Positions 1 through 12,800 of a DNA stretch of 64,000 nucleotides are shown here, piece after piece (position 1 is the first letter of the stretch; each line of letters starts with the position of its first letter). A program made the position numbers and the translations under genes. The notes under the pieces were generated by a model. That model was not told the DNA's origin. It saw only the letters and a program-made list of their open reading frames with translations, and did not search any database. Origin of the DNA: Rana temporaria (taxonomy: Eukaryota; Chordata; Amphibia; Anura; Ranidae); the NCBI RefSeq assembly GCF_905171775.1, contig NC_053497.1, positions 99,878,157-99,942,156 on the forward strand. The letters are read 5' to 3'.

Positions 1-70
1 GTGTGACAGCGCCAAAAGCTGAAAATTGGCCTGGGCAGGAAGGGGGTGAAAATGCCTGATATGGAAGTGG
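1..70. mobile_element. Truncated TTAA-flanked DNA element (end only)
   Basis: The right terminus reads ..atatggaagtgg followed by ttaa at 71-74. It is the inverted form of the CCACTT.. terminus seen at 42890 and 60252. The body extends left of the window. A TTAA target is typical of piggyBac-type insertions; the family assignment is inference. Confidence 0.45.
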
Positions 71-392
71 TTAAAGGAACCCCGTATCTGTACAGGGTTT
101 CACGCAGGGGAGCCATTCTGCCCCCGTAAATACATGTGAGCCAGTCGGGAACCAGATAAAAAAACTTCTGTTTGCTCTACTAATTGGATTTACTTACTTT
201 GAGCTTGATGCTTTAGTGTGGGGTTAAGGGTCCCCTGAAGTCTGACCACCTCACTGCCTGATGTCATACAGTATATCTCAGCTTCAGAATATTCATAGCA
301 ATATAAAATGAAAATTCTCTATAACTGTATAGATTTAATTTAAATACTGGACTTTATTATCTGATGTTCAGTAGTTGGGGGACAGTGAGGGG

Positions 393-480
393 TTAATTTA
401 CTAAATCTGGGGAGTGCAAAATCTGTTGCAGCTGTGCATGGTAGCCAATCAGCTTCTAACTTCAGCTTGTTCAATTAAGC
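393..480. repeat. Half copy of ttactaaat..aatcagctt dispersed repeat
   Basis: It contains tttactaaatctgg, gcaaaatctg, agccaatcagcttct and cttgttcaattaagc. The same blocks recur in fuller palindromic form at 19895-20090 and 32828-33003, and as a half copy at 27520-27620. No coding potential; a MITE-like family. Confidence 0.6.
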
Positions 481-517
481 TTTTACAAAAAAAACTGGGT
501 GTTACTGGCTCTTAAGC

Positions 518-902
518 CTAAGGCTTCATTTCCACTGGCGTTTTTACAGCCACTGTTGTTAGGCTTTTTTACAGCTTAAAAACGCCTGTCCATGTTTATT
601 TTGTAAAAAAAAAAAAAAAAAAAAAAAAATTTTTGTGAGCTGCAGCTTTAAAAATGCCGCGGTCGCGTTTTTGCGCGTTTTTGCGCGTTTTTTAACGTCT
701 GGCGTTTTTACAGCTCTACTCTGGAGCTTCAGAACGCCCTGGTCCCGCGTTTTTTTTACAGCTCAAAAACGTCTATGCCACTTGCAGCTCAAAAACGCCT
801 ATGTGGGAATGAAGCCATAGAATAACATGGACAGGCGTTTTTAAGCTGTAAAAAACGCTCAGAAACGTGGCTGTAAAAACGCCAGTGGAAATGAGGCCTA
901 AG
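518..902. mobile_element. MITE with ggcttcatttccactggc inverted termini
   Basis: The left end aaggcttcatttccactggc pairs with gccagtggaaatgaggcct at the right end. Several internal cagctcaaaaacg-type blocks repeat in both orientations, and an A-run of about 26 bases lies at 606-630. Short open frames inside are low-complexity. Superfamily not determined. Confidence 0.7.
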
Positions 903-1408
903 GATCAGACTTGGGATAAAAATATAAAATGAAATAAGGAAACAAATAGCACCCCATCAGTGTTAAATGGTTTGACTCAACCGCCCAAATGCCACTTTTG
1001 TTGAACAGCTTAGTCAGTTAAAGGAAGCTTAAATATAACTGACTTATTGTCAGGAACTTTAGGTAAAAATAAAGGCAAAAAAAGGATAAAAATACACAAC
1101 TAATGTGTAACCACCATATCTAACAACTGGTAAACTGCAAGATATACATTTTCTGTTCTTGACATTAATACAGCTTTAAAGTATTAAAAGCAATATTGTA
1201 TTACAAAGTATGCAGGGCTGAAAACATTGGTATAAAGCAGAGTGTAAAAAAACAGTTTATAGTACCTTTTTTCTAAAGAAAATCTTTAGGTCTCTTAACC
1301 GCTTTGCTTTCCCCTGGCGCTGCATTGCCTGGGTTGGTGGGCGAACTAAGCTGCAGTGTAACCTTTTCCCGGGCTGTGCAGAGAGCAGTGGTTGACAAAA
1401 GGCAGTAA

Positions 1409-1718
1409 GCCTAAGTTCACATAAGAGCGATTTATCATGCGATTTGACAGATCAAATCGCATGACACAGCCTATTGTCGGCAATGCCATTGGTCCAATTG
1501 GTGTAACACCGATTTAGCTGCACGCACTGATTTTCAAAAGTAGTTGCTGCACTACTTTTGCAGATTTCAGGTGCATTTTTAATAGACATCTGTGTATGAA
1601 GCCGCACAGATGTCTATCAAGTAGCACCTGAAATCGCGCTGACCTTGATACTTTGAAATCGCGCTACTTTAAGTAAAGTAGCGTGATTTCAAAGTAGCAT
1701 CAATGTGAATCAAGGCTA
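1409..1718. mobile_element. MITE with gcctaagttcacat / atgtgaatcaaggcta ends
   Basis: Imperfect inverted termini enclose further inverted blocks of the gatttcaaagtagc / gcgattt type. No reading frame. One of many short palindromic elements in the window. Confidence 0.5.
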
Positions 1719-1776
1719 AGGTGTTGAGATGGCATTAGTTTGTGTGATGGAACAGCATGCGCAATGCAGTGCTAAT

Positions 1777-2403
1777 TAGGGTTGTCCCGATACCACTTTT
1801 TTAGGACCGAGTACAAGTACCGATACTTTTTTTCAAGTAGTCGCCGATACCGAATACCGATACTTTTTTTAAATGTGTCCCCAAATGCAGCCATGTCCCC
1901 CCCATATGCAGCCATGTCCCCCACATATGCAGCCATGTCCCTCTAGCCATGTCCCTCACATATGCAGCCATGTTCCTCTAGCCATGTCCCTCACATATGC
2001 AGCCATGTTCCTCTAGCCATGTCCCTCACATATGCAGCCATGTCCCTCTAGCCATGTCCCTCACATATGCAGCCATGTCCCTCACATATGCAGCCATGTC
2101 CCTCTAGCCATGTCCCTCACATATGCAGCAATGTCCCTCTAGCCATGTCCATCACATATGCAGCCATGTCCCTCACATATGCAGCAATGTCCCTCTAGCC
2201 ATGTCCCTCACATATGCAGCAATGTCCCTCTAGCCATGTCCCTCGATGCGGCGGCGCGATGCGGTGGCAGCGGCGGGGGGGGGGAAAGGGGGGGAAAGTA
2301 TTCTATTTAGGTATCGGGGGTATTTGCACGAGTACGAGTACTCCCGCAAATACTCGGTATCGGTCCCGATACCGATACTGGTATCGGTATCTGGACAACC
2401 CTA
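1777..2403. mobile_element. Non-autonomous hAT element with internal minisatellite (copy 1)
   Basis: Starts tagggttgtcccgatacc and ends with the imperfect inverse ggtatctggacaaccc-ta. A perfect 8-bp target duplication gtgctaat flanks it (1769-1776 and 2404-2411). An 8-bp duplication plus this type of end fits the hAT superfamily. The subterminal parts (ccgagtacaagtaccgatac..) match the element at 58125. No transposase is present. The centre is a tandem array. Confidence 0.85.
1880..2245. repeat. 35-bp minisatellite inside the hAT element
   Basis: Tandem units of about 35 bp built on gcagccatgtccctctagcc followed by atgtccctcacatat, with truncated and variant units (tgttcc, gcaatg). It lies wholly inside the hAT copy at 1777-2403 and is absent from the sister copy at 58125-59162. 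Confidence 0.9.
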
Positions 2404-2788
2404 GTGCTAATGATTCAGAACCTAGATGAACCTGCAGATCATTGCCACCACTAACCAAGAAGGAGAACTCACTGACAAGATCAACATGCATTTTCAAATC
2501 AACTCAAATTTGATATAAAAAAAAAAATTAAATTAGATTTCAAATCAGAGGCTTTAATTAAATTTTATTTTTTCAGATTTACAACCACCTTAAGGAAAAT
2601 GAGTTAATCTTTAGGTAGAACAATTATGAACATGCTGCTGCATTTGTTATAAAACATGATATTACTGGTACAGTTTTCATTCCTGGGTAAAGGGGTTTGA
2701 TAATACTAGCCTACAACATCCTTCATTGTAAACACATGAGTTGTCAGGAGCAACAAGTCCTTTTCAGTTGTAATTACTTTTGTATATA

Positions 2789-3290
2789 CAGTAAAACCTT
2801 GGATTGTGAGCATAATTCGTTACAGAACCATCCAAAGCACTTGTATCATCAAAGCGAATTTCCCCATAAGAAATAATGGAATTTCGAATGATTAGTTCCG
2901 CAACCATCTATCTATTCATAGGTTCTTCAGTTTATAGTCCATATAGAAAGATTATAGCAATGTGATAGGTTGTGTAACCATAAAAGGTCCATCCACAAAT
3001 GGAAGCTTCCACAAGGCCATTAGAAGCAAAACCCAGCAGGAGCTACTGAGTATAAAAGAGAAGAGGAGCCTCTAAATGTAACAAATATGTTGCTAAATGT
3101 TGTACCTTCATTAAATGTAACCATATTGCTACACTTAGAGGGGCCTCTCTTCTCTTTTATACTCAGTTGTGACATGACGTTACTCTTGTATCGAGACATC
3201 GCTTGTATATCAAGTCCAAAAAAAATAATAATTTTGCTTGTCTTTCAAAATGCTCTCAAACCAAGTTACTCTCAAACCAAGGTTTTACTG
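2789..3290. mobile_element. TA-flanked MITE with cagtaaaaccttgg ends
   Basis: The left end cagtaaaaccttggattg and right end caaaccaaggttttactg form inverted repeats flanked by TA dinucleotides. This suits a Tc1/mariner-type non-autonomous element. A second internal palindrome (actgagtataaaagagaag and inverse, 3046-3170) occupies the centre. No transposase. Confidence 0.75.
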
Positions 3291-3697
3291 TACTATTGTG
3301 TATGATGTGGTATTTTTAACAAACAAGTTAAATCAAGTTTAATACTCAAATTGCAGTACCTGCTGTGTTTCATTAAGCTCTGCTAACTGTACATATTCTT
3401 GTGTTAAAAGTATTTTTTTGATAAACCCAGTTTGTTTATTTTCCTTTCTTGTGAACTCTACTTTCTGCATGAAATTTAGAGCTGATTTATGAAAGGGAGC
3501 AAAGAAAACTTGACCAACACTGGAAACTGGAGAGGTCGTTAAATAAAAAAAATAAACTGTATAGGTTGCTACAAGCAAAAACTCCTATAGTGCACCAGGT
3601 TTCATAAATCTGCTCCTAGGTGCCTTTGCATGACTTTCTTTGCATGTATCTGTGTTATTTGTCCACGCTGTGGCTCACTGTTGACTTTCAACTGCAG

Positions 3698-3802
3698 GTA
3701 AAACTCTGGGCCATGGCGCTTTCGGGAAGGTGGTGGAAGCCTCTGCTTTTGGCATTGATAAATGTTCAACATGCAAAACTGTTGCTGTTAAGATGCTTAA
3801 AG
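3698..3802 (+). CDS. flt1: flt1 exon 18: ATP-binding glycine-rich loop and catalytic lysine
   Basis: 105 nt between acceptor ..caactgcag and donor g|gtatct. The first two bases finish a Gly codon begun in the upstream exon, then KTLGHGAFGKVVEASAFGID follows. The exon ends in VAVKMLK plus one base. The nucleotide-binding motif is G-H-G-A-F-G, and the ATP-anchoring Lys codon is at 3790-3792. This is the first exon in the window. I looked for the preceding juxtamembrane exon between 1 and 3697 and saw nothing like it. Confidence 0.93.
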
Positions 3803-6800
3803 GTATCTACTTTGGGTTTTCCATGGGATTTCTACTTGGGTTTTTCTGTTGATAAGTCAGCCTCTGACACTTCACATGTAACTTCATGCTCTTGGTGCTA
3901 CTAAGCACATTTTTTTTTATTTTTATACCATATTCGGTGAAAATTTGATGTTTGACCAAAATAGTATTTTTATTTAGTATAGAACATGTGTTGGCTTCAA
4001 ACATCCAATCATGTGTAGAGAACTTATAAGATATCTCATTCACCTGATTGGTTTTGGAGGAAATACTAGTTTTAAGGATTGAGTCTTTATTATTTTAGTT
4101 AGTCACCCCTGGAATTCAAAGTACAAGTAGGAAGATGTCAGTCAGTGATTCTTTAGAAATGTGCACAAAACATTTAAAATAATGCATTATTCATAAGGTT
4201 TTCTTTTAAGTATATCATGGGCTCTACTGAAGTGAAATACTGATCCATTGACAGTACTATCACTAGCCTATCATAGATCAGTTCATAGAAGTGAGAGATA
4301 ACTTTAGATGGATATGGATTCTCTATGTGACAGGCCTGTAAGCAGGTAAGTCACATACAGCATGCTGCTCCATGCCCACGCATACCCTGAAGTGGTGGGG
4401 TGTCCTATTTGTGTCCCATTGGGGAGATTTATCTTCACTTCCTGTCCCATAGCCAAAGCAGGAAGTGAGATGAAATCTCTGCAAATTAAGGGAATCTTTT
4501 AGGGACCCCCAGGTCGATTGCCCCTATTGGAAGAGTTTCCTTCTATTACGTTATAAAAATGCCAGTAGCATTAGATGTAGAAAGTTGTAGCTGTTGAATG
4601 AGTTTTGCAGCGTTTTTGCAGTAGCGTTTTTCTGCCTTTTTTAAAGTAAAACTATACTCATCAGCTTTTATCAGAGTGTTTTTACAGATGAAAAACCCCC
4701 TGCACATGATCTGCCTGCTTGGATCCACTTGTCTCTTTTTCAGGCGGATTTGAGATTGACTTCTATGGGCAGGCGGGTGTCAGTGGAGATGTGTCTGCTA
4801 ACACCCGCCTGCCATCCGATCCAACAAGATCCGCTCAAAACAGACGGATAGTGATAAGTTCGCCATCCGTACAGCGCATAGGATAGAATCGGATGAAAAT
4901 GGACAGGCTGTCCATTTTCATCTGATCTCCCATAGAGAACAGCAAGGTCCTGTCATCCACCTGCTCAACGGGGATCAGCGGAGCGATCTCCTGCTGAGCT
5001 AGCGAAGTCCATCCAACGGATCCGTTCCGTGTGAACATAGCCTTAGTTTTGTTTGTTTTTTCCAGCCAGAAAACACCCCTGCCAAAAACACTTATAACAG
5101 CCTATGTGTGCATGGATACATAGGATAAAATGCTGGGGAGTTTACTGGCTGCAGAAAAAAACATCTGAGGCCAAAAACAGCAGCTGTAAAAACGCTCAGT
5201 GTGCATTAGGCCTAATAAATATTTTTCTGTCAGGCCCTTCTATAATACATGCAAGAGAAAACAGTTGACTCTGCAATATCAAGATGTCTTTTTTTAGTAA
5301 TCAGGAAAACTCATCTGAATTCCAGGGCTCTGACAATTTGTATAGGATGGAGATAATTGCAATAAGCTATGAAACTTGCTTGTTCTATCTGTCAGATACC
5401 ATATGGCACATTTATGCCTTGCCTAAATCTCATGTATGTGTTGTACACTACAATTAAATAAGTCAGGAAAAGGATGACTTGTGAGCACGTCTTGTGTATG
5501 AGATTCCTCACAGGGGCTGTGGTTGTTTTCCTTTTGTCTCTTGATGTCGCCCCCCTTAACCTAAACAGGATTTTCTGAGCCTTGTAAAAATATCCCTTTG
5601 TGCGGAGATGACTGTGTCCTGTTTATCTTAAACAGAGTGTGCAACAAACAACGAATGCAAGGCTTTAATGTCCGAGCTGAAGATCCTTATCCATATTGGG
5701 CATCATTTGAATGTTGTTAATTTACTGGGAGCTTGCACCAAGCCTGGAGGTAAGAATCTATATGGCCATCATTAATCCACAATCCTCTAGAGGATTCTTC
5801 TGCTGCCAACCACCGTTCTTGTGACACAACATTCTTTTAAAAACCAAAGGCCTTCTGTACACGGGGAGCTGGCGATTATAATTCCGAACAAATAACTTAA
5901 ATGCATTTTCATTAAATCAGCCTAATTACTGAGTTCTTAAGTAAATTAATAGTCTGGGGTTATGCAAAACCAAGCAAGAGTTTATATGCATCAAAGAGAA
6001 GTACTGTATACTACATGCACATTGCACACATTCCCATTGAAACTTCAATCTGCGGTGAAAGATATAAAGATATATTGATTGTTTTGCCTAATGAATTAAA
6101 GGAAATTAGCTAAATATTTTTCTATGAAAGTTGTTAATTCTACATGGGATAAATCTGTTTTGTTAAAGAGAAAATGTATTCAGAAAACAATGTTAGCCTT
6201 CAGTCAAATGACAACGTAACCAAAGCAATTGAGATAATTATTGTATATAAAATAAAATGCAATTGCAAGAATGGATTGCTTATCATTTGGCAGTTAGATC
6301 ATCTTAGTAATTACATTAATAATGCCAGAATTATTCAACGTTGAACTGGATATTATTTTTGATAATGCAGCAGAATTGGTCAGTTTTTGGCAAGACAATG
6401 TTAGTGTGTGTGGGTTTTTTTTTTTTATGAAACCTAGCTGTATATCTTTTACTTTTTTATAAACACTTTGTTGCTGCAAGTGAGGTGTTAGGTTTAGCAG
6501 AGAATGTTTTGTAGTGTAACCGAAGAAAATGTGTAGCCAATCAGTACGGAACAATAGTAGTGACAAAAGGGGGTTTAGCAGAAGGAACCACAGCACTCAG
6601 ACACCATATCCGACACACTGAGATGTGTCAGATAGCCATACCACTGGACGTTACAGAAGCAATCAATGATTTCCCATGCTACCAGCTGGGCAGGTTAATA
6701 TTCAGCCAATTCTGTTACTGGGGGGCTGTCACTGAATATTTTAAGATAGCAACAGGATTGCTTTAACTGCACATGAGGTTTTAATTCTGGAATGCTATCA

Positions 6801-9800
6801 GTTGTTCATTATAAATTAGATTTCTAATATATAGCATACAGATGACATTGATAATAGCTAGACCTTAGGCTAGAGTTGCCCCCGGTGATTTTAATCTCTT
6901 ACTATTGAAATATTTAACCACTTGTTGACAATCATCCCATTAGCAACATTATTATTTCTGTGTACTGCAAATTAGGTACCTGCCAAGTGGTTACATCATC
7001 TCTCAGTAGCATAGACATCTAGGCTGATATAAAAACAAGCACATTAATGTAGCTCCATATTTATTAGTACATCATGAAATATATTTATTTATGCAAGCAG
7101 AGGAAGTACCTAAATTCAGCTTTGTACTGTATCTGCCTCTTCCAGTCCCTCCCCGACAGAGCTCAGACTGAGAAAGATAGAAGCAGCACTAGAGGCCAAT
7201 TATTATTATAATTTTTTGTGGTGTTTATATGCTAACATAGCAAATAAGGATCAGGCCAAGAGTGTCAATACTTTGGGCTTTAAGACATAAATCAGAGTGA
7301 GGTTGTAATTAAATGAATATATCCATATGCATTAAATGTGCATTTTTACCCCAGAAATATATTTTCTTAAGACATCAGCTAAAATATTATTCTAGATTTT
7401 TATAACACAAATAATTGTTAATTTAGAAATCAGCTGTGTTTTAGAATATGAATGATATTTAATCAGCAGAAATCGTATAGGATCTATACTTTTTCCATTT
7501 TTTTTAGATATGATAAATTTATAGCCCAACTCTGGCCAAACATTTTTCTTTAGGTTTGGGTAGTAGAGTAGTTAGCCCCCTTAACCTCCCTGGCGGTATG
7601 ATTATGTCAGATTTTTGATGTTGAAAGCGGTACATTGTTTTGCATAGAAATTTGGTGGGTTTTTTTCATGGACAAGCTTATGGGGTATGTCCCCTTCTTC
7701 AAGGTCCAAGCAGTACAGTATGGCTACAATCACCTCAAGTATATTGTAGGCCTGTAATTCTTAGGAATAACTCACCTAAATCTGTCCAAACAAGAGTCTA
7801 GTAGACATCCAGGTATGATAAAGTGTGAAACACGAAATCATAAATTATAATAAATAACTATAAATAAAACAGAAATTTGCTCAGTTGCAGAATTGTCACT
7901 CTCATTAATTTCAGTGTTTGATGACGCATCTCCCCACAAATTGCTATCGCTCAATTCTGCAAGTGATTCTAATTTATTATCACTGTTTTCTAGCTGGTCT
8001 AAAATAGTTTTTGATGTAAAGGGACACTTTTTGGTTGCTATGGACAATCTCAAGTTTCCAGACAGAAAGAACAGTATTTATAATATAAAACTGCATGCAG
8101 GGAACTGGACAAAACACTAGGGACAAAAGTGTACTGTATGTGTTTTTCACTTTTTGAATTTGGCACCGGGCTCTGTCCCCATGCGTCGCCACGCTCGCAG
8201 GGAACGGAGCCTGGCACTGTGATGAATCGAGCGGAGGACACGGCTCGCGCACACAGTGGGGAGACATCGCATGGTCCTGGGAACAAGGTAAGTAACTTTG
8301 CCTGGGTTCTGCGATGCAATCCCAAGTGTGGCTCAGGGTTACCGCTTTTGGTAGTGAAAATTCACCCCGAGCCACACTCGGGAATACCACTAGGGAGGTT
8401 AAAAGCCCCCTTTTAGAACATCAGACTTAAACTGATTGTAAAGTCTTGTTTTGTTTTTGTTAAAAATAACAAACATGTTACCGGCCCTGTGTAATGGTTT
8501 TGCACCTTTGCACAGCTCTGATCCTTCTCTTCTCTGGTCCCTCTTCAGCGCCCCTGGCCCCATCTGTTGAATGCCCCCCACAGCAAGCAACTTGCTATGG
8601 AGGCACCCGAGCCGAGCCACAGCTCCCTGCGTCCATTCAGACACGGAGCTGCGGCCCGCCTTGCCTTGTTTCTCTCCTCCAATGGTGCCGCGCTGCTGTC
8701 TCAGCCAATGAGGAGGGGAATCTTGGCAGCCGAGACACTCTTGCATCACTGGATAGAGATGGAGCTCAGGTATGTATTAAGAGAGCTTAGAAGGGCTGAG
8801 GGGGGCTACTGCACACCGAAGGTTTTTCATCTTAATACATAAAGATAAAAACCTTCTGCCTTTACAACCACTTTAAATATGTGCTATTTCAGAACATTAA
8901 ATTTACTACTAAACCTGTTGGTGGACTACCCCTTTTTAAAATGACCTTTCAGTTCATGCCTGCTAATACGTGTCATTTAATTTATATATTTTCTTTTCCT
9001 GCAATTGCTGATTAGTGTCTCTTCTATAGGGCCTCTTATGATCGTTGTGGAATATTGCAAGTATGGAAATCTATCAAATTATTTACGAAGCAAAAGAGGA
9101 GACTTCATTGCTTACAAGGTACAACTCTGTGATATTAGTGTGGCAATGTTTACAATCATGTTGTTGCACCAGACAGAATGCTTTTCTAGACCCCAGTAAA
9201 TGTTTCTAAAATATAATACAGCAATGATTCAATGTAAAATATCGGATAGCTCATGGATTTACATCATAAACTGCCACTCATTCATGGAAAATAATTTTAT
9301 AGTTTGTTAAACATTTAGACTGTTTGGTAAAGCAAGGGGCAATGCAGAAATAACAGTAACCCAGACCATCTAGTCTGAAATCAGATTTTACAAATCTGAG
9401 TTAGGTAACAGAAAAAAAACACAACCAGTGCCTCCATAAACAGCAGAGTTGTGGCAGAACTCCTATTATAAATAGTTTTGGTAAATCTAAAGGAGGTTGA
9501 ATAATCAGATTGTATAGTGTATGGTCACCTTTATACACCTAAAATGAACTAGTTGTGCTTTTGGGGCCATTAATTGTTAAAGGCATCCAGAGCGTGGAAG
9601 CAAATGTGCATTTTGTAGTATGCAAAAATATACAAACTGCAACATGCCAAAATGCCTTATGAGTTACTCTGCTACGTTAGTCGTGTGTAGGGCATTCCAT
9701 TGATTTCTATACATGTCGTGAGAAAAACACACCAAAAAAACTGCACTCCCACTGCACTGTGTGAATGGGGCCTGAAAATGAAATTGGGCTGGAGCTGGAA

Positions 9801-12800
9801 TACAAGAACATTGATAGCTGAATGTTTCCCACTTGTATAAAGATGGCCATACACTGTGCAATTAATGAGGGAGGCATGGTCCACAGAAGAAAAACATGCC
9901 CTTTTCTGTGATGCAGTAAGACAGTGCATGACAGGATATGAAGTTTCCTGCATTGTCACATGATGAGACAAGAAGACAGGTCTCAAAAGCCACAGTTTAA
10001 ATGTTGAACTGAGAGGGGCAGATTCAAACCTTCCATTGACTAGGTAAGAAAGGTAGGAGAGATACGTTAGGCAGGCTTGGGGTGAAAAAACATTGTAAAC
10101 GGTTTCTATTTATTGTCAGAAGTGAATTAATTCTCTGCGTTAAGGTAAACAAACTTTTAATAGTAGTACCCCCCCCCCGCCCATGGGCGTCCGCTCCATA
10201 GGGCAGGGGGGGGGGCAATTGCCCCCCCCTGGAATCATAAGAGAAGACACTTGACTTACCCCCTGTGTTGCAATGGCCGGCACGGCTGCCTCCGCGGCAG
10301 CCGTGGACATTTTTTTCTAAGTCTGCTGCTGGCCTGGGGGCTGGGGCTGCTCTCAGTCTGTTCCGATGTATCCACCGCGATACATACAGACACATCCGTC
10401 CCTCCCTCCTTACCCCTGGTCCCAGCATCGGATTGGCTCTGCCGCTCGGGCCTCTGCTTAACATCACAGCTGTTCTGTTCCGTTATTGGCTGCCTCAGCC
10501 TGCCTGTGTAAATGTATGTTATGCTATGCCTATGCCAATCCGGTATTGCAATACATCTGTGTTGTGGGCAGCCATATTTTGATCTTGATGAAAACAACCT
10601 ATACAGTATTGCATTAGGTTTCTCAAACCTTTGCATGCCTGCGCTTTATGTGATATGACTAGGCCCCTCCCCTTCATGATATTGTCAAAAAGAGACCAAA
10701 CATGGATGACCTTAAAATGATGCCACCTGTTAGTGGCTGCTGGCCTATTTACATCTATGGACGTGTGTTATGCTGCACACACTGGTTTGCATTGTGCACA
10801 TGTGCAGCAGTGTTACATCAATGCCTATTTTTTATTTTTTTTTACCTTTCTAAAATTACAGTCATTCAACTCTATGCACAGCAGCGTGTTATGATGCATT
10901 ACAACACATTGTAACTGCACAGTATTGTACAGTATTACATTACAATAAAATGGTGAAAACTGAACATATGCAAATCTCTAAATGGGCATAGGTTAGACTT
11001 ACACCTATGCATTGTGATAATACCCTATCTGGGTGCTTAATTGGCCTGCCTTAAGTCCAGAACTTTCACCAACTAAAAACATTTGGTGATACAACAAAGA
11101 ATACCCAGGACTGTTGAGCCTTTAGAATCCTGTATCAGGTAAGAATGGGACAACATTCCTCTGACAAAACTCCAGCAGCTGTTGGTAAAAAAAGTGTTGT
11201 TAAAAAAGGGGGATGCTACACATGGTAAACATGGCGCATCCCCATCTTTTTTGAGACATGTTGCTGCCATCAATTTCAAAATGACCTTATTCTATCCTTA
11301 AAATGGTACATTTTCACAGTTTGAACATTTGATATGTTTTTGATGTTCTATTGTGAAAAAAATATGGATTTATGAGATTTGCAAATTATTGTATTCTGTT
11401 TTTATGTAGATTACACAGTAACCTACATTTTGGGGAATTGGGGTTGTATTTATCTAAAGTTAGGGCAAACAGCCCTAAATGTACTTTGTGAAAAAGAAAA
11501 ATACTGTAACTCACACTATTTAACTGGACTTTTATGCACTCAACTATTATGAACAGTGTAATGCTTTTCTTTCTGAATTAGGATATTAACTCATGTTTCG
11601 CTATAATATCATGCTGGTTTTGTTCTGTCAAATCAATTGCATCCAGTGACATTTATCCAGGAAAATAGCCAATGTTTTAATAGAAAACCTTTGTTTCCCT
11701 CCCAATTCCTGCTGGGACTTACTGACCATTTCCATATGACAGCAAACCAGATAGTTAGAGTTGTGAAATGAAATTGATGTAAGGTATACTGTATATTGGT
11801 ATTACAGGTATTGCATTCTTGAAACGGATAGCTTAACTTTCAAGCTGTGATTTGTGACAGTCCAGAATGCAGAAGACCCCCTTCTCTTTTCACCTCCACA
11901 GTGTGCTGTGTGTCTGACCTCAATACGTAATGGCATTACATAATTGTGTTGGCTTAGACTCCACAATTTACCAACCATGGATTTTCTTGGAAATTAAAGT
12001 TTGAACTTTTAACCAGATTAATGACATCATTTCTTAATCTTCCATCTTTCTAAAAAGTTGTGTATGGCTGCAGAGTTCCTTGAATGACCAATAACGTGAA
12101 ATTAAACTCTCTCAATCAACATTAACTATTTTTAATCAGTATACTGCTAGCATTAGTAAATAGAAAGGAATGGTTATTATATTTACTTGTTATAGACTTT
12201 TATTTTTTACATTTCATCACTTGCTTCCTGGTTTCTGGCCTAGGCCGCATCTGGTATGAACCAGCTCTTACATTGTGTCACTGGGGAAAAGCACCCAGTC
12301 CCGGACCCCCTGAGTTTCCTGTTTTACCTAAAGAGGATGACGAGGCAAGCCCTTTCCCCCAGCGGGACACTCTATGCTCAGACCCCCCCCCCACCCCCGC
12401 CCAGCCCAGTAAAAATATCCCTCCCCACCCTGCTAAGTCCTGCTCAGCTGTGCATATGCACACAAGGTGGGGGGAAGGCAGGCTACATTCTGAGCTGCTG
12501 GGTTAAAGCGGTGGGCTCACATGTGAATCAGGAAGTCAGAGGGCCTGCCCACCTCGGGCAAAGGCCCATGCTGGGCCCTCTGAGTTGTGTGGCCTACCTG
12601 CCCCACCTTGTGTGCAGCTACAAGTGGGAGTATCTCGGCGCTCAGTAGAAGTAGCAGGTGGTAGTGGGGGACCCCAGGTCAACTTTTGCATCAGGGATCC
12701 ACAAGCTTCAAGCTACAGCTCTATTCCAGGTGTCTTCGTGGGCATTTTTTTCTCTCACTGGGGGAAAGGAGAAGGGGTTTTTCTCAGTATGGTCCAACTT

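Noticed and set aside
1880..2245. CRISPR-like array
   Set aside because: The units are contiguous 35-bp tandem repeats without unique spacers, in vertebrate DNA and inside a hAT element.
1..3697. Juxtamembrane exon upstream of the ATP-loop exon
   Set aside because: No splice-bounded sequence resembling the VEGFR juxtamembrane region was found; the exon must lie upstream of the window.
7980..8840. Several frames of 90-136 codons on both strands
   Set aside because: They fall in the TTAA element and the adjoining dispersed repeat, overlap each other, and have no conserved motifs.
10024..10636. Overlapping frames of 126-147 codons on the minus strand and 86-105 on the plus strand
   Set aside because: GC-rich repeat-like sequence with C/G runs; frames overlap on both strands and resemble nothing known.
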